Below, in pieces: positions 5,418-15,433 of a stretch of DNA of 29,762 bases (position 1 is the first letter of the stretch; each line of letters opens with the position of its first letter). The position numbers and the translations under genes were made by a program. The notes beneath the pieces were generated by a model. The model made no database searches. It had not been told where the DNA came from and was given only the letters and a program-made list of their open reading frames with translations. Source of the DNA: a virus; the IMG/VR virus record IMGVR_UViG_3300028025_004660, positions 1-29,762 of that record; one strand, 5' to 3'.

Positions 5418-7485
5418 AATTGCTTAGCACCATTGTAAATCCTGTTGTTGTATTTCCTGTTTCTGTAATATTGAACGTTGTCCCGACCCCTGCGGTGTTG
5501 TTTGGAGTTCCGTTTGCTCCCAGTGAAAATGGAGCAAACTCAAAAGAGGAGTTTGGGATTAAATTAGAACCGCCAGGAAGTGCGCCAAATCTAATGGTGC
5601 TTGCATTAATCCCCTCTGCGGTAATGGCGTTTAGTGTTTCGCCATCAGCGCCAAGAATTTGAATTTGACTACCGTTAATATATAGCCTGTTGGAGTTTGT
5701 GATGTCTCCATCAGAAATCTGCAAGCCGTCCTCATTCCATTGAGCAGCTACTCCGTTAAGATCGCTAGTCAAAACCTGAAAGGATTGAAGCCGGCCGTTG
5801 GTTGTGCCAAACCTAATGCGACCATCCATTCGCAAGGAGTCAACGCTTAAATCGGTAATGGTTGCATTATTTGCAAGGATAGATCCGTCCAAGTTAACCC
5901 TAAATGGGGCCTGCTCAATGTCGGCGTTTCCTATCCACATTCCTTGCTCGTCGTCAATATAGAAAACGTTGTTGCCGGTGGTCACTCCGTCCTGATTGGT
6001 AATTTCGGCGGAGTTACCAATCTGCAGCCGCCCGCCGTTTGCAAGATAAATAGACGAGCTATACAGCTGGGTAGCGCCAATAGTCCATCCGCCGATACTG
6101 CCAGCGGCTGCCTGAATAGTTCCGCTAATGTTAGCGTTGCTTGCCACCAGATTGCCGTCAAGGTCAACAGAGAACTCAGCGGAGTTTGGATTAGCGTTAC
6201 CGGCCCAGATTCCTTGGAACGCAGGGCTAACGTTGGTGCCGACGCGAACAATCTGGTTTGGATCAATGTCGCCACCCACGGTGATCTCGTCCGCCGTGAC
6301 CGTGCCAATGTCAATAAAGGAGCCGCCAGCGGTTACGCCCAGCAAGATTGTGCCGTCTGGCTTGCGGATAACAATGCTGTCGTTCAACACCTGGAAGACT
6401 GGCTCTCCGCCGTCTTGGGTCTTAGCGGTGCGGATGTTCAATGAGGCAGAAGTCAAGTCGCCGTTTGACGTGACGGAGTACGCCTTGCGCACGCGGATTG
6501 CCACGGGGGCGTCAATGGACGGCAGGGAATCAGAAGAAATTTGCGCACCAAAATCAAGGTTAAAACGGTGGCGGAATACAAACTGCCTAGTTGACGGAAC
6601 GCTAACAATGTACCAGACGCCCGAGTAGACAGGGCCACACGAAGCAAGCTCAGCGTAATCGCCAACGACAAGGTCGTGCTCTTTTACCGTTGTGACAAAT
6701 ACAGAATATATCCCTGCAGGGTTGGGTCCAGAGATTCTTTGCGCATCAATAGAGAGAACCTGGTTTGCTCTGGACATTGTTGGTATGTACTGTTGCGTTT
6801 GTGCAACCAAACTAGATTCCAAAAGGCTTTTTCCGGTATCGCCAACCGTGTAGGTAACGCCAGTTCCTACGGTATCGACCGCAACAATCTCCCCATAGCC
6901 AAGCGGGCCATCATTCTGGTCAATAATTCCAACGTTAGCGTTTTGCCCAATAGATCGGGTAAGGTTGTCTGGGTCACCAAAATAGGCGCCAGTAACGCGG
7001 ACGTAATCGCCAACTTCAAACATTGCGCTTGCCCCAACGGTAGCCGTAGTGGTGCCAGACTCGTAGGTTCCCCATGGGGCAAACTCTGCGTAGACCGTGT
7101 TCTCCGAGACCGTTGACCAGTCTTGCAGGTAGACGTAGCCACCCGTAAAGCCCTGCTGCGCCTCAATGGCATCAAAATCAGAGCCGTAAGAGCGACTGTT
7201 CCAAGAGGCAATGGTTTGTATTTGCCCCGTGCGCATAAGGTTGGCATCAAGGACGCCTGTTTTAATGTACGAAGCATTAATCGTTGCGCTGTTTGGCCCC
7301 ACAGACATAATGGAAGATCCTGGGGGGACGATGTTTCCCGAGGAGTCCTGCGTTGTGGAGGGGTTGACAATACTTATGTTTGGGCCGTCAATTGAAAATC
7401 CTGAAACTGATTGCCCCGCAGCCGCAACGGGATCGCTGCGAAACTTTGTTCTCCTCTTATCTCCAGATCTTCTTTTTATTGCCAT
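5407..7485 (-). CDS. Tail-tip / fibre-base protein with duplicated beta module
   Basis: 692 aa. The start at 7485 (MAIKRRSGDKRRTKF) has a GGGAG site about 9 bases upstream and lies one base after the hub gene's stop; an alternative start at 7524 would lie inside the hub gene. A short basic N-terminus leads to beta-rich modules. One near residue 269 (KEHDLVVGDYAEL) is the same H-x-x-x-x-G-D module that recurs in the hub protein. A second unit occurs twice: QGIWAGNA...FSVDLDGNLVASNANI and QGMWIGNA...FRVNLDGSILANNATI, with SIGGWTIG between. The C-terminus starts what looks like a carbohydrate-binding module (NLIPNSSFEF) but stops about 50 residues later, which is short for that fold. Location between hub and fibre suggests it joins the fibre to the tip. 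No enzyme motif was seen. Confidence 0.65.
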   Translation of the reverse strand: MAIKRRSGDKRRTKFRSDPVAAAGQSVSGFSIDGPNISIVNPSTTQDSSGNIVPPGSSIMSVGPNSATINASYIKTGVLDANLMRTGQIQTIASWNSRSYGSDFDAIEAQQGFTGGYVYLQDWSTVSENTVYAEFAPWGTYESGTTTATVGASAMFEVGDYVRVTGAYFGDPDNLTRSIGQNANVGIIDQNDGPLGYGEIVAVDTVGTGVTYTVGDTGKSLLESSLVAQTQQYIPTMSRANQVLSIDAQRISGPNPAGIYSVFVTTVKEHDLVVGDYAELASCGPVYSGVWYIVSVPSTRQFVFRHRFNLDFGAQISSDSLPSIDAPVAIRVRKAYSVTSNGDLTSASLNIRTAKTQDGGEPVFQVLNDSIVIRKPDGTILLGVTAGGSFIDIGTVTADEITVGGDIDPNQIVRVGTNVSPAFQGIWAGNANPNSAEFSVDLDGNLVASNANISGTIQAAAGSIGGWTIGATQLYSSSIYLANGGRLQIGNSAEITNQDGVTTGNNVFYIDDEQGMWIGNADIEQAPFRVNLDGSILANNATITDLSVDSLRMDGRIRFGTTNGRLQSFQVLTSDLNGVAAQWNEDGLQISDGDITNSNRLYINGSQIQILGADGETLNAITAEGINASTIRFGALPGGSNLIPNSSFEFAPFSLGANGTPNNTAGVGTTFNITETGNTTTGFTMVLSNYGY

Positions 7486-7486
7486 A

Positions 7487-10400
7487 TTAAAGTACTCCCT
7501 TGCCACCAATAGTGATGGCGTCATCAGCCATTGGGTATTGTACCCACTCCGAGTAAGTATCTACTTTTGTCTGCCCCGCCCCAGTTCTTGAAATAGCGCG
7601 AATGCGGAATTGATAGTCTTGATCAACGTTTTCATTTCCAATGGTATCCGATGGGTCCACGGCAAGCTTAGACGGGTCCCACGCCGCCCGGGTGGCCGCG
7701 CCGCTGACCGACAACGTCTTGCTGGTATCTGTTAGCCATGGCCCAAAGCTTCCTTTTTGTTCCTTTTTGTACGAAACGGTAAATGCTGCAGTGAGTGCTT
7801 TATTGAGATAATACCCCGCAGGAGTGCTTACAAACGTCTCTTCGGTCGCCTCGTTTGTTTCTGGCGGAGTCATAACGTAATACTTAAATCCTACCACAAG
7901 TGTTTCATTTGCGTCACCGTATATCAAACTGTGAACTCTGAATGTACCATTAAAGCTTATGCCGCTAGGAGTAATTTTGTTTTTTGCGCTATTTTCCGGA
8001 ACCCCTGTAATCTTTACAGGATTCCCAATCTCAATGCCTGCAAATTTACCATACATTGAAACAAGAGTTTGCGGCTCTCCGTTGGAAGCAGACCAAGCCA
8101 CCGTTTTTCCCTTTCTTTCTGTAGTTCCTATTTGCTTCTTGCTTAATGTTACTAAGGCGCGTGAGCGCTTACGAACCTGGACCTGGAAGCCGCCAACCTC
8201 CACTCCCTTAGTTGTTGCATCGCCAAATGGGTACGACCAAGTAAGGTCAAACACTGTGTCAATAGTGCTGGCAAAACCGTCAGGGTCTTTTGCTTCAACA
8301 TTAAATCTTTGTGGTGCTGGTGGCCTTTCGGAAGCGGGCGCGGCAGATGCAAGATCCACCGATATGGTTCGCCTTCCAATTAGCACAAGCGCATTCTTTT
8401 GATAGTCTGGCTCTTGCTGCAGGGTAACCGTGTGATACATTTCTGGGCCAATTAGCTTGGTGCTCTGGCTCTTTACGATCATTGGCTCCCAAATGTCAAC
8501 TTCTGACCAGAAGTATGGAACCACAGAACCGGGGGTGAGAAGGCCGGGTAGGCCGTTGTTTGGATGTTCAAATTGATAACTTGCAGAAGATTGACCACTT
8601 TCGCTAAAGAACGCACTTGCTTTTCCAGAAACTTCTTTCAAAGTTCTTGCCGCCTCCTCTGCCTTGCTACCCTCAACAATCTTTCCGTGAGAGTTCCACA
8701 CGCCCTGAACGTGGTCAAATGTATATTCCATCAGCTCTTGATTAGAGGAAATGGCAGTAGTTGTTATCCCGTTTTCGTCAGAGTCTGGGATAGTGGTGTA
8801 CAAATACAGCCTGTTTGCCGAGGCGCCAGCGCTGCGGATATTGTCAGGGGCCTCGAACGGGTAGGTTGCTATTGGCAAATCCGCGCTAGTGTCACCGTTG
8901 TTGAGCAGCAATACGTTGGGGCTGTAGTTTCCTTCGTCGGCAAAACCAAATTCGCCAGTTAGCTTAACGGCACGAATGTCTGTCCAGTAGTGTGTTTCAG
9001 AGGTGGCCCCAGAAAGGGCAAGAAGGCCTACGGTGAACTTAGAGCTACCGACTGGAATTTGAACAATCTTCCATATCTTTCGCCATTCGTTGTTATTGCA
9101 CCAGCCGTCATATAGGTCTTCGTAGCTAGTGGAGTATCCTGCGCCAACTGTGTTTGTCGCTGAAGAGTAAAAATGCACGCGGACTGCCATGCGCGTAACG
9201 TCAGAAGATTTTACATATGCGGAAACAAAAAACTTGTCACCAGCCGCAAGAGTTTCTTCTGACGGACCAATATTAATAAAGTCTGAATAGACTGACGTTG
9301 CGGAAGTTCCAGACGCCTCCATTGCATATCCATATCCCCACGGTCCTGCGGTCCGATCAAATTCAAGAGCGAGATTTTTTTTCAAGGTATGACCCACAGC
9401 AGTGCCGTTCCATCTTTTAACACTGCCAGTTCCGCGATCATTCTCAAACATGGGGTTTTTCACCAGGTTTGTTGTGCTAATTTTTCGGTATTCTAATTCT
9501 TTATTCTTGTTAACCCAGAACTGCGCCCCGCTGGCTTTTGAAATGTAGTCAAGAACCTGTCGCAGTGTTCTACCGCCAAATTGCGTGTCTTTTACTTGCG
9601 ACGCTTCAGACAAACGTTGATTTGGGACATTGTTAATGTCCCTGTAGTCTGGCTCATAGTCCGGGTCAATCAGCGAAGCGAGGCCGTACTTGTGCAATAG
9701 CCAGGAGCGTAGCAGCTCGGATTCTGGCTTTGGGCTTGTTGCTGGCAGTCGATCAAACCCAATAATTTCTGCAATGTACCCATCAAATGGCTCTTCGTAT
9801 GTGCTAACAGATTTAATTCCTGCCCCTACGACAACAGTTCCCGGTCCATAGCCAAGGGTGTCTAGGCTGCTGTGATCAATCTCCAGTCCGCTGACCTGAT
9901 ACAGAGCACCGCTTACCGCCGTGCCGCTTTCGTCAAAATTTTTGTAGGCAGTTATAGATGCCGTTCTGTACACGGAATCGACGTCAACTACGAATTGCAA
10001 AACGCACTCTTCTTCGTCCTCGATGGTAATGTCGTCAATTGAATATTTTGTAAATGTGGCAGTGTTGCCTACGCACAACTCAACAAACGGATGGTTAGAT
10101 GAGTTTATGCCAAATGCCATGTACGTAGATTTATCTCCGCGTTGCAGTATCTTCATGTCAGACGTGGTGGTATTTGGCCTAAGAACGAATGTCCACCATT
10201 GGTGGTAATCAAGGCTTGGACTAAAAAAACCCTCAACAGCATTGTGCTTAAATGATGGGTACGCTGTATCTGTTCGCAGGAGACTCCATTTACTCTTTAC
10301 AAAGTTTAGCCCCTTTCTCCCGCCCACAAAAACATCTGGGTTTCTAGGCATGGTTGGCCGCGTCGGACCGGGAACGTATGCCGCCCTAGTTTGCACCGTG

Positions 10401-13400
10401 CAATCCGCCGCAGTGGAAACAGTTGCGCTCCCACTTATAAACTTAAACGTATTACTCCCCGTAACAGTCATTTGCAATTCTTCATCGGCAATTGCGCTAA
10501 CGTTAATTGCACTTCCGCCATTGGGCGTAAACACAATTTCGGGCTGTCGATCACCAAGGTTGTGCGGCTCATCGGTTGTAACGTAGTAATGCCCAAGACT
10601 TGATGTGTAAGATCCGTTTTTTACTTTAGCAAGGTACTCGTAGTAATACATTTGAGCAAAAGCGCCACCGTTGCCTTTTGGTATTTTTAAATCGTTAACG
10701 TAGTTTTTTTCTGAAGTGCCATCTGTTGCTGTTTGTTTAAAAGGAGAATCAATATTTATCTTAGACCAATCCGAAGTGGATGTTGAGCTTGGTCTTATTC
10801 CCCTAAAAAATGCTTTCAGGTTTGTAGCAAAAGCTGTTTTAATTTTTTCTTTAAACGTTATTGTTGCACCGGCGTTTACAAATACTTTTCCAGCAGCAAG
10901 TATTCCCGAGACGGGGAACTGTGTCTCAAACACAAACTTCCTTGCACTAACTCTGGAAGCGCCAGAAAGGTTATTGTTATTCATCAGGCTTCCCAATGTT
11001 CCCTTAAGGGCAAACCCAAGGCTAGGGAAATCAAGCTCCGCGCAGTCTTCTGATAGCTCAACCTCAAAAGCGTCCTTGTCCGTTGTTGGATTGGTACAGC
11101 GGATAGACTTAATCTTGTACGAACCGTCTCCTACAGAAATGCCAAATACATTGCCCGCAGTTCCAACAATGGTGATTTTCTTTTTTGCGCTCGTTGGAGA
11201 AATGTTATTAAAGTTCCATTGCCCATTTAGAACCATGGACCCAATTGAAGAGAAGTACACCGTGTCCCCGGCTTTTCTTTTATGCTTTTTTGTTGTGGTA
11301 AATCTAAACACGCCATTGAGGTAGCTCCAATGACTAATTGGCACATTGCTAAGATTGGCAATACCTTTGTTTTCCGGGTTTGGCTCAGCGACCTCATAAT
11401 CTTGCGAGTCCTTTGTTTGCGTGTCTACGTACTCAATAACGTCGGCACTAACAACAGATCCTGGGCGAACAGCGTATGCCCCAACCTCTGATGCGGCGGG
11501 GGCGTCTTGCTTCCATTGAATGTATCGGTCGCCAACTGCCCTGCCGCGCAAATCATCGTGCTCATCATGCTCTTTCACCGCACCAGAATTTATCAATGTG
11601 CGGATACCGGCAAACTTGTTTTCATATCCAGACTCGGCAGAGCTAATGTCCAGGTATACAGATCGGCCCTGCATAAACGCGCTTTCAAGCTCCGCGCCTA
11701 ATGACTCGGCAAAATACAACGTCACCAAGCCGTTTGCTTCCCACCAGATCGACATGGCATTCTCTGCGTGAGTTACGCCACGGTGCTTAATCCCGCCAAT
11801 TCTCCTTGGGAAACTTGTGTCAAAGATTGAACCGCCAACGCCGCTAACGGTAATAGCCTCATTTTCAACCATACCTTCGCCCACCCTAGACATAACAATA
11901 CCTAGGGCAGAAGAAGTTTCGGCGCCAAAATTACCAACATTTTTATCAATAATCATGTCAAACGGCGTCCCAGCAGATGTTAGCGATCCTGTTGAGTCCG
12001 CTCCAACAACAAATTCCCGAGCGCTAACAACTTGCAGGATAGTGGCAATGCCGCCTTCTGATTCCAATTCCTCAATGACGTCAAGCGGGACAATGTCGAT
12101 CAAAGAGGCCGGGTTTCTAACAAACCCGTGGCTATCAGTTGTTGTAATTTGCAAAACGTCGCGTTTAAAATTTGCATCAAAATATCTTGTTAGACTAGAT
12201 GCCGTTGTTCGGGCTGGGACTTCCCCAAGCACCAAAGTTCCGCTTGCAACCCCGACGTCTGCACCCGTGCTTACAACAACGGTATCCTTAGTAACAAGAG
12301 TCACCTCAGCGTTTGTGCAATAAACATTTCCGGGAATAGAAACTTTATCCCCCAGCGCAAACGGGTGGGCGGCGGCGGTGAACGTTGTTTTTAGGGTTCC
12401 CGCGCTATAAGATTGGGCGGTGAATGCGCAGAGGTAACCAGAAGCTGCTCGGCATCCAGTGAGAGACCCAAGACTTGGGTTATACGGCCTATGGATAGTA
12501 AATGTGTTGTTTGTTTTATCAACAATTTTTTCTCTGTAGATGATAGGGTTAGTGCCACCGCTGCTTTGATAAATGTTTACATACTCTCCAACTGAAAAAG
12601 GATGCGTTGCGGATGTAATGGTTAGCCTCTTTGTTGAGCTATTCCATGTTGGAGTTCCGGATACCGCAGCGCTTGCTGACCTAAAAATAGTATTGTTTGA
12701 GTACGATGCCAGAGTAATGGTCTTTCCGCTTACGGCAACAACGGAATAGAGGGCAGAAAGAGGGGGTATTAAACCAAGTATCCGGACAACCTGATTTGTT
12801 GAAAACGAGTCGGCTTCTACATTAAGCGTTATCTTGATTTGCTTATCGTCAACAATTTCGTATGCAACAATGACTTCTGCAATGACAACAGTAAGCTCGG
12901 CAACGCCGCTCTGCTTTCGGGCGTGGATAATTCGGTATCGGTTTGACCTGGTGCCAAGAGACTTTTCGCTCTCCTCAAAAGTTGTTGCGCTGCTCGGAGT
13001 TTCTCGATTAGGGAATATCTGCATTCCAGGGTCTTCTGAGCCGACGCCAATGCTAATGCTGCTAAATGACTTGGTGGCGTCTTCAAGCTTTGAAGAAACT
13101 TCCTCAACAACAAACTCATTGTCAAGCCCACCTTCGTATTGTTGGCTTTCTGTAATATCGTAATTATTTATTTTAATTGTTTCTCCAATTCTTATGGCGT
13201 GGTGCCTGCTGGTGTAGAGCTTCAGCCTTCCAGTTTGCTCGTTGTGAACTGGAAGCAAAACAACTTCTGCCGTTCCGCCAGCCGCCATGTCAAACGTCGC
13301 GTTTTCTGGTTCAATAGTTGCCCGTATTTCAGTTGCGCTTGTATTTTCATTGGCGGTGAATGTTTTAAACGCTGGACTTGCGCCGCTAGTAATGCCTTCT

Positions 13401-15433
13401 ATTTTCTTCAAATAGAATTTATCTCCCTCAGCGCAATCGTTAAAAGCGGTAATAATAAGCTCTCCTGCCTCAATGTAAACAGGCAAAACAAGCGACTTCT
13501 GCAAGAGGTGCTGCTTTGGGGAGCCCTGGTTAATGACCACTTTTGGCATGTGCTTAACGTTGCTAGTGTTTGTTGAAACAATAGGGTCGTAAGCATAAGA
13601 GTTTAAAGTTGGCGAAAGCTCCGCAACAAAATCTGCAACTGTTGTAATTCGATCAATAGCGTCACTGTCCTCGTAGGCTTTTGCTGGGTAACCAGGCAGC
13701 CATTGCCGAAGGATGGGGTTGTAGCGCACGTTTTCTACGTGGTCAACGTTGTCTACATAGTTGATTCCGAGACCGTCGTAGTCTTCGTTGTATGGGTCCG
13801 TGGATCGAATAGATTCAAAGATAGAAGTAGTAATTGCTTGAATTTCAAGAGGGTATTCCTCATCGTAATACAGCAAACGCGCCTCTGCCTCTCCGCCAGA
13901 GCTTGCATACAGGACCTGAAAATTGTTTGCGTCCGCAACGTCTGAAACTGTTCCTGTGTACCAAGTTCCATCGGCGGTCGCAACGGCACTAAAGCCACCA
14001 GTCCAGGGTGCAAGCTGATTATAAGTTTCGGGAGATATTAATACGACATCCGCGCCAGAGAGGCCATGTGGTGTAGCCGTTGTAAATGTAGCCTTATCTG
14101 TGCTCTCTTTCTTGCGGACGGGATCATATCCAGAAGCAAGGAATGGGGAAACAATATTTGCGTTAGTAAACGGGGTGGAGGCGGTTGCGGATGGAGTCGC
14201 TACGCGGTGAACAAAGAAAAACTTGCGAGAGTTTTCAATGATGTCAACAATGTATTTTGTGTTTGCAAGTTTAGCGATGCCGTTCCATAGGCTTGTATCC
14301 GTATGCGATTGATTGTTTACCTTGAACGCCTGCCCAACCTGCAGCTGGTGGTCTTCCGCGCTGTCAACTACGACCTCATGATTCCACAGCTTGAACTGCT
14401 GGCCATTCGCAATCATGGCACCAGCATTTACGGAATTGCACACCTGATAGTAAATTCCAGAAGAGTTTGTGCCCTCCCAAAGCCCAACAACTTGATACTC
14501 ATAGCCGCTGCTGCTGTATTTAAATCTTTCGTTACGGCGGATTCCGTGAGTGGTTGTGGTTTCGGCTTTTTGCACTCCGTTCTTTGAATTATATGAGACC
14601 TGGGTGAACGTGTGCAAGGCAACATCGGGCGTGCTAATAGAGATTCTATTGACGCCTATTCTTCCCGCTTCATACAGCTCGCCACCAACAATCATCTCCC
14701 AGCCGTAGGTATCCTGCGGCACGCGGTAGCGGTCAATAACGCGCTCGTCAAGCAGGGCCGTATAGTCCGCACACGTGACCTGCTGCAGGATTACCCCGCC
14801 AGCGCGCTTCTCCTCAACAGACATCATGATGCCGCCGAAGAGCAGTTCGGTTACCTGCTCATACAGAGCAGCAGAGTTTGTCCCAGAAACAACGGCGGTC
14901 TGAGAGATGGTTCTGGACGTGGCCTCTGCGTAGCTAATAGTCGTGCTGGTAACGGCGGTAATCGTTCGTTGACCGCCAAGCATTAAGGGGTCTGGCGAGC
15001 GCGCTGTGTCCCCAGCCAGGGTAACCACCAAAGAGTCGCCCACGATAAGCGTGTGGGACTGATCGAGCGTAAGCGTTACCGTAGTGCCGCTTTGGCTGTA
15101 GTGTGTGACGGCGTAGTACTTAGATAGGTCGCCATACGACTGAGATATCTTTATCTCGCTGCGTAGCGGGATCTCAAACCTAAACGTTGGGTCTAGCAGC
15201 GCTTCGGCAATCGACTCAGCTTCAGTTGCGGCGTACTCGTTCCAGCGCTTGCCAGAAAAGGGAAATAGCGTATACAGGCCAATGTCCGCATTGGCGGTTG
15301 ATCCGTCGGCACTTGATGTAAATTCAAAAGCGTTGGCGTCTACGCGACCCGTGACGTCGTAAAACGCCAACGGGTCGGTAGCACCTTCAAACCTGGGCTG
15401 TATTTCTACTTTCAGGTCTTTTGTTATATTCAT
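7487..15433 (-). CDS. Giant tail hub / tip protein with lectin-like and carbohydrate-binding inserts
   Basis: 2648 aa. The ATG at 15433 shares its A with the TGA of the tape measure gene, with GAGG about 8 bases upstream; a TTG one codon earlier is less likely. Residues 1-250 look like the first hub half (DYTALLDERVIDRYRVP). About 120-1650 holds many copies of a beta module with H-x-x-x-x-G-[DE]. About 1700-1920 is a LamG/concanavalin-like domain (WWTFVLRP ... DGYIAEIIGFDR ... LRSWLLHKYGL). At about 1955-1983 LRQVLDYISKASGAQFWVNK resembles the second half of gp27-type hubs. About 1990-2160 is a carbohydrate-binding-like domain starting NPMFEND, and about 2205-2345 returns to hub-like sequence (PEMYHTVTLQQEPDY). 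The C-terminus (from about 2368) is fibronectin-like. It likely closes the tail tube and binds cell-surface glycans. Domain edges are approximate. Confidence 0.7.
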   Translation of the reverse strand: MNITKDLKVEIQPRFEGATDPLAFYDVTGRVDANAFEFTSSADGSTANADIGLYTLFPFSGKRWNEYAATEAESIAEALLDPTFRFEIPLRSEIKISQSYGDLSKYYAVTHYSQSGTTVTLTLDQSHTLIVGDSLVVTLAGDTARSPDPLMLGGQRTITAVTSTTISYAEATSRTISQTAVVSGTNSAALYEQVTELLFGGIMMSVEEKRAGGVILQQVTCADYTALLDERVIDRYRVPQDTYGWEMIVGGELYEAGRIGVNRISISTPDVALHTFTQVSYNSKNGVQKAETTTTHGIRRNERFKYSSSGYEYQVVGLWEGTNSSGIYYQVCNSVNAGAMIANGQQFKLWNHEVVVDSAEDHQLQVGQAFKVNNQSHTDTSLWNGIAKLANTKYIVDIIENSRKFFFVHRVATPSATASTPFTNANIVSPFLASGYDPVRKKESTDKATFTTATPHGLSGADVVLISPETYNQLAPWTGGFSAVATADGTWYTGTVSDVADANNFQVLYASSGGEAEARLLYYDEEYPLEIQAITTSIFESIRSTDPYNEDYDGLGINYVDNVDHVENVRYNPILRQWLPGYPAKAYEDSDAIDRITTVADFVAELSPTLNSYAYDPIVSTNTSNVKHMPKVVINQGSPKQHLLQKSLVLPVYIEAGELIITAFNDCAEGDKFYLKKIEGITSGASPAFKTFTANENTSATEIRATIEPENATFDMAAGGTAEVVLLPVHNEQTGRLKLYTSRHHAIRIGETIKINNYDITESQQYEGGLDNEFVVEEVSSKLEDATKSFSSISIGVGSEDPGMQIFPNRETPSSATTFEESEKSLGTRSNRYRIIHARKQSGVAELTVVIAEVIVAYEIVDDKQIKITLNVEADSFSTNQVVRILGLIPPLSALYSVVAVSGKTITLASYSNNTIFRSASAAVSGTPTWNSSTKRLTITSATHPFSVGEYVNIYQSSGGTNPIIYREKIVDKTNNTFTIHRPYNPSLGSLTGCRAASGYLCAFTAQSYSAGTLKTTFTAAAHPFALGDKVSIPGNVYCTNAEVTLVTKDTVVVSTGADVGVASGTLVLGEVPARTTASSLTRYFDANFKRDVLQITTTDSHGFVRNPASLIDIVPLDVIEELESEGGIATILQVVSAREFVVGADSTGSLTSAGTPFDMIIDKNVGNFGAETSSALGIVMSRVGEGMVENEAITVSGVGGSIFDTSFPRRIGGIKHRGVTHAENAMSIWWEANGLVTLYFAESLGAELESAFMQGRSVYLDISSAESGYENKFAGIRTLINSGAVKEHDEHDDLRGRAVGDRYIQWKQDAPAASEVGAYAVRPGSVVSADVIEYVDTQTKDSQDYEVAEPNPENKGIANLSNVPISHWSYLNGVFRFTTTKKHKRKAGDTVYFSSIGSMVLNGQWNFNNISPTSAKKKITIVGTAGNVFGISVGDGSYKIKSIRCTNPTTDKDAFEVELSEDCAELDFPSLGFALKGTLGSLMNNNNLSGASRVSARKFVFETQFPVSGILAAGKVFVNAGATITFKEKIKTAFATNLKAFFRGIRPSSTSTSDWSKINIDSPFKQTATDGTSEKNYVNDLKIPKGNGGAFAQMYYYEYLAKVKNGSYTSSLGHYYVTTDEPHNLGDRQPEIVFTPNGGSAINVSAIADEELQMTVTGSNTFKFISGSATVSTAADCTVQTRAAYVPGPTRPTMPRNPDVFVGGRKGLNFVKSKWSLLRTDTAYPSFKHNAVEGFFSPSLDYHQWWTFVLRPNTTTSDMKILQRGDKSTYMAFGINSSNHPFVELCVGNTATFTKYSIDDITIEDEEECVLQFVVDVDSVYRTASITAYKNFDESGTAVSGALYQVSGLEIDHSSLDTLGYGPGTVVVGAGIKSVSTYEEPFDGYIAEIIGFDRLPATSPKPESELLRSWLLHKYGLASLIDPDYEPDYRDINNVPNQRLSEASQVKDTQFGGRTLRQVLDYISKASGAQFWVNKNKELEYRKISTTNLVKNPMFENDRGTGSVKRWNGTAVGHTLKKNLALEFDRTAGPWGYGYAMEASGTSATSVYSDFINIGPSEETLAAGDKFFVSAYVKSSDVTRMAVRVHFYSSATNTVGAGYSTSYEDLYDGWCNNNEWRKIWKIVQIPVGSSKFTVGLLALSGATSETHYWTDIRAVKLTGEFGFADEGNYSPNVLLLNNGDTSADLPIATYPFEAPDNIRSAGASANRLYLYTTIPDSDENGITTTAISSNQELMEYTFDHVQGVWNSHGKIVEGSKAEEAARTLKEVSGKASAFFSESGQSSASYQFEHPNNGLPGLLTPGSVVPYFWSEVDIWEPMIVKSQSTKLIGPEMYHTVTLQQEPDYQKNALVLIGRRTISVDLASAAPASERPPAPQRFNVEAKDPDGFASTIDTVFDLTWSYPFGDATTKGVEVGGFQVQVRKRSRALVTLSKKQIGTTERKGKTVAWSASNGEPQTLVSMYGKFAGIEIGNPVKITGVPENSAKNKITPSGISFNGTFRVHSLIYGDANETLVVGFKYYVMTPPETNEATEETFVSTPAGYYLNKALTAAFTVSYKKEQKGSFGPWLTDTSKTLSVSGAATRAAWDPSKLAVDPSDTIGNENVDQDYQFRIRAISRTGAGQTKVDTYSEWVQYPMADDAITIGGKGVL
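10400..15090 (-). repeat. About nine diverged copies of a beta module in the hub protein
   Basis: Protein-level repeats of about 60-80 residues with the core [ST]-x-x-H-x-[hydrophobic]-x-x-G-[DE]-x-[hydrophobic]: near residues 127 (SHTLIVGDSLVV), 362 (DHQLQVGQAFKV), 456 (PHGLSGADVVLI), 745 (HHAIRIGETIKI), 944 (THPFSVGEYVNI), 1023 (AHPFALGDKVSI), 1103 (SHGFVRNPASLI), 1385 (KHKRKAGDTVYF) and 1624 (PHNLGDRQPEIV). Each is followed by short strands ending in a T-[IF]-x-[hydrophobic] type strand. DNA identity between copies appears low. Confidence 0.55.
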
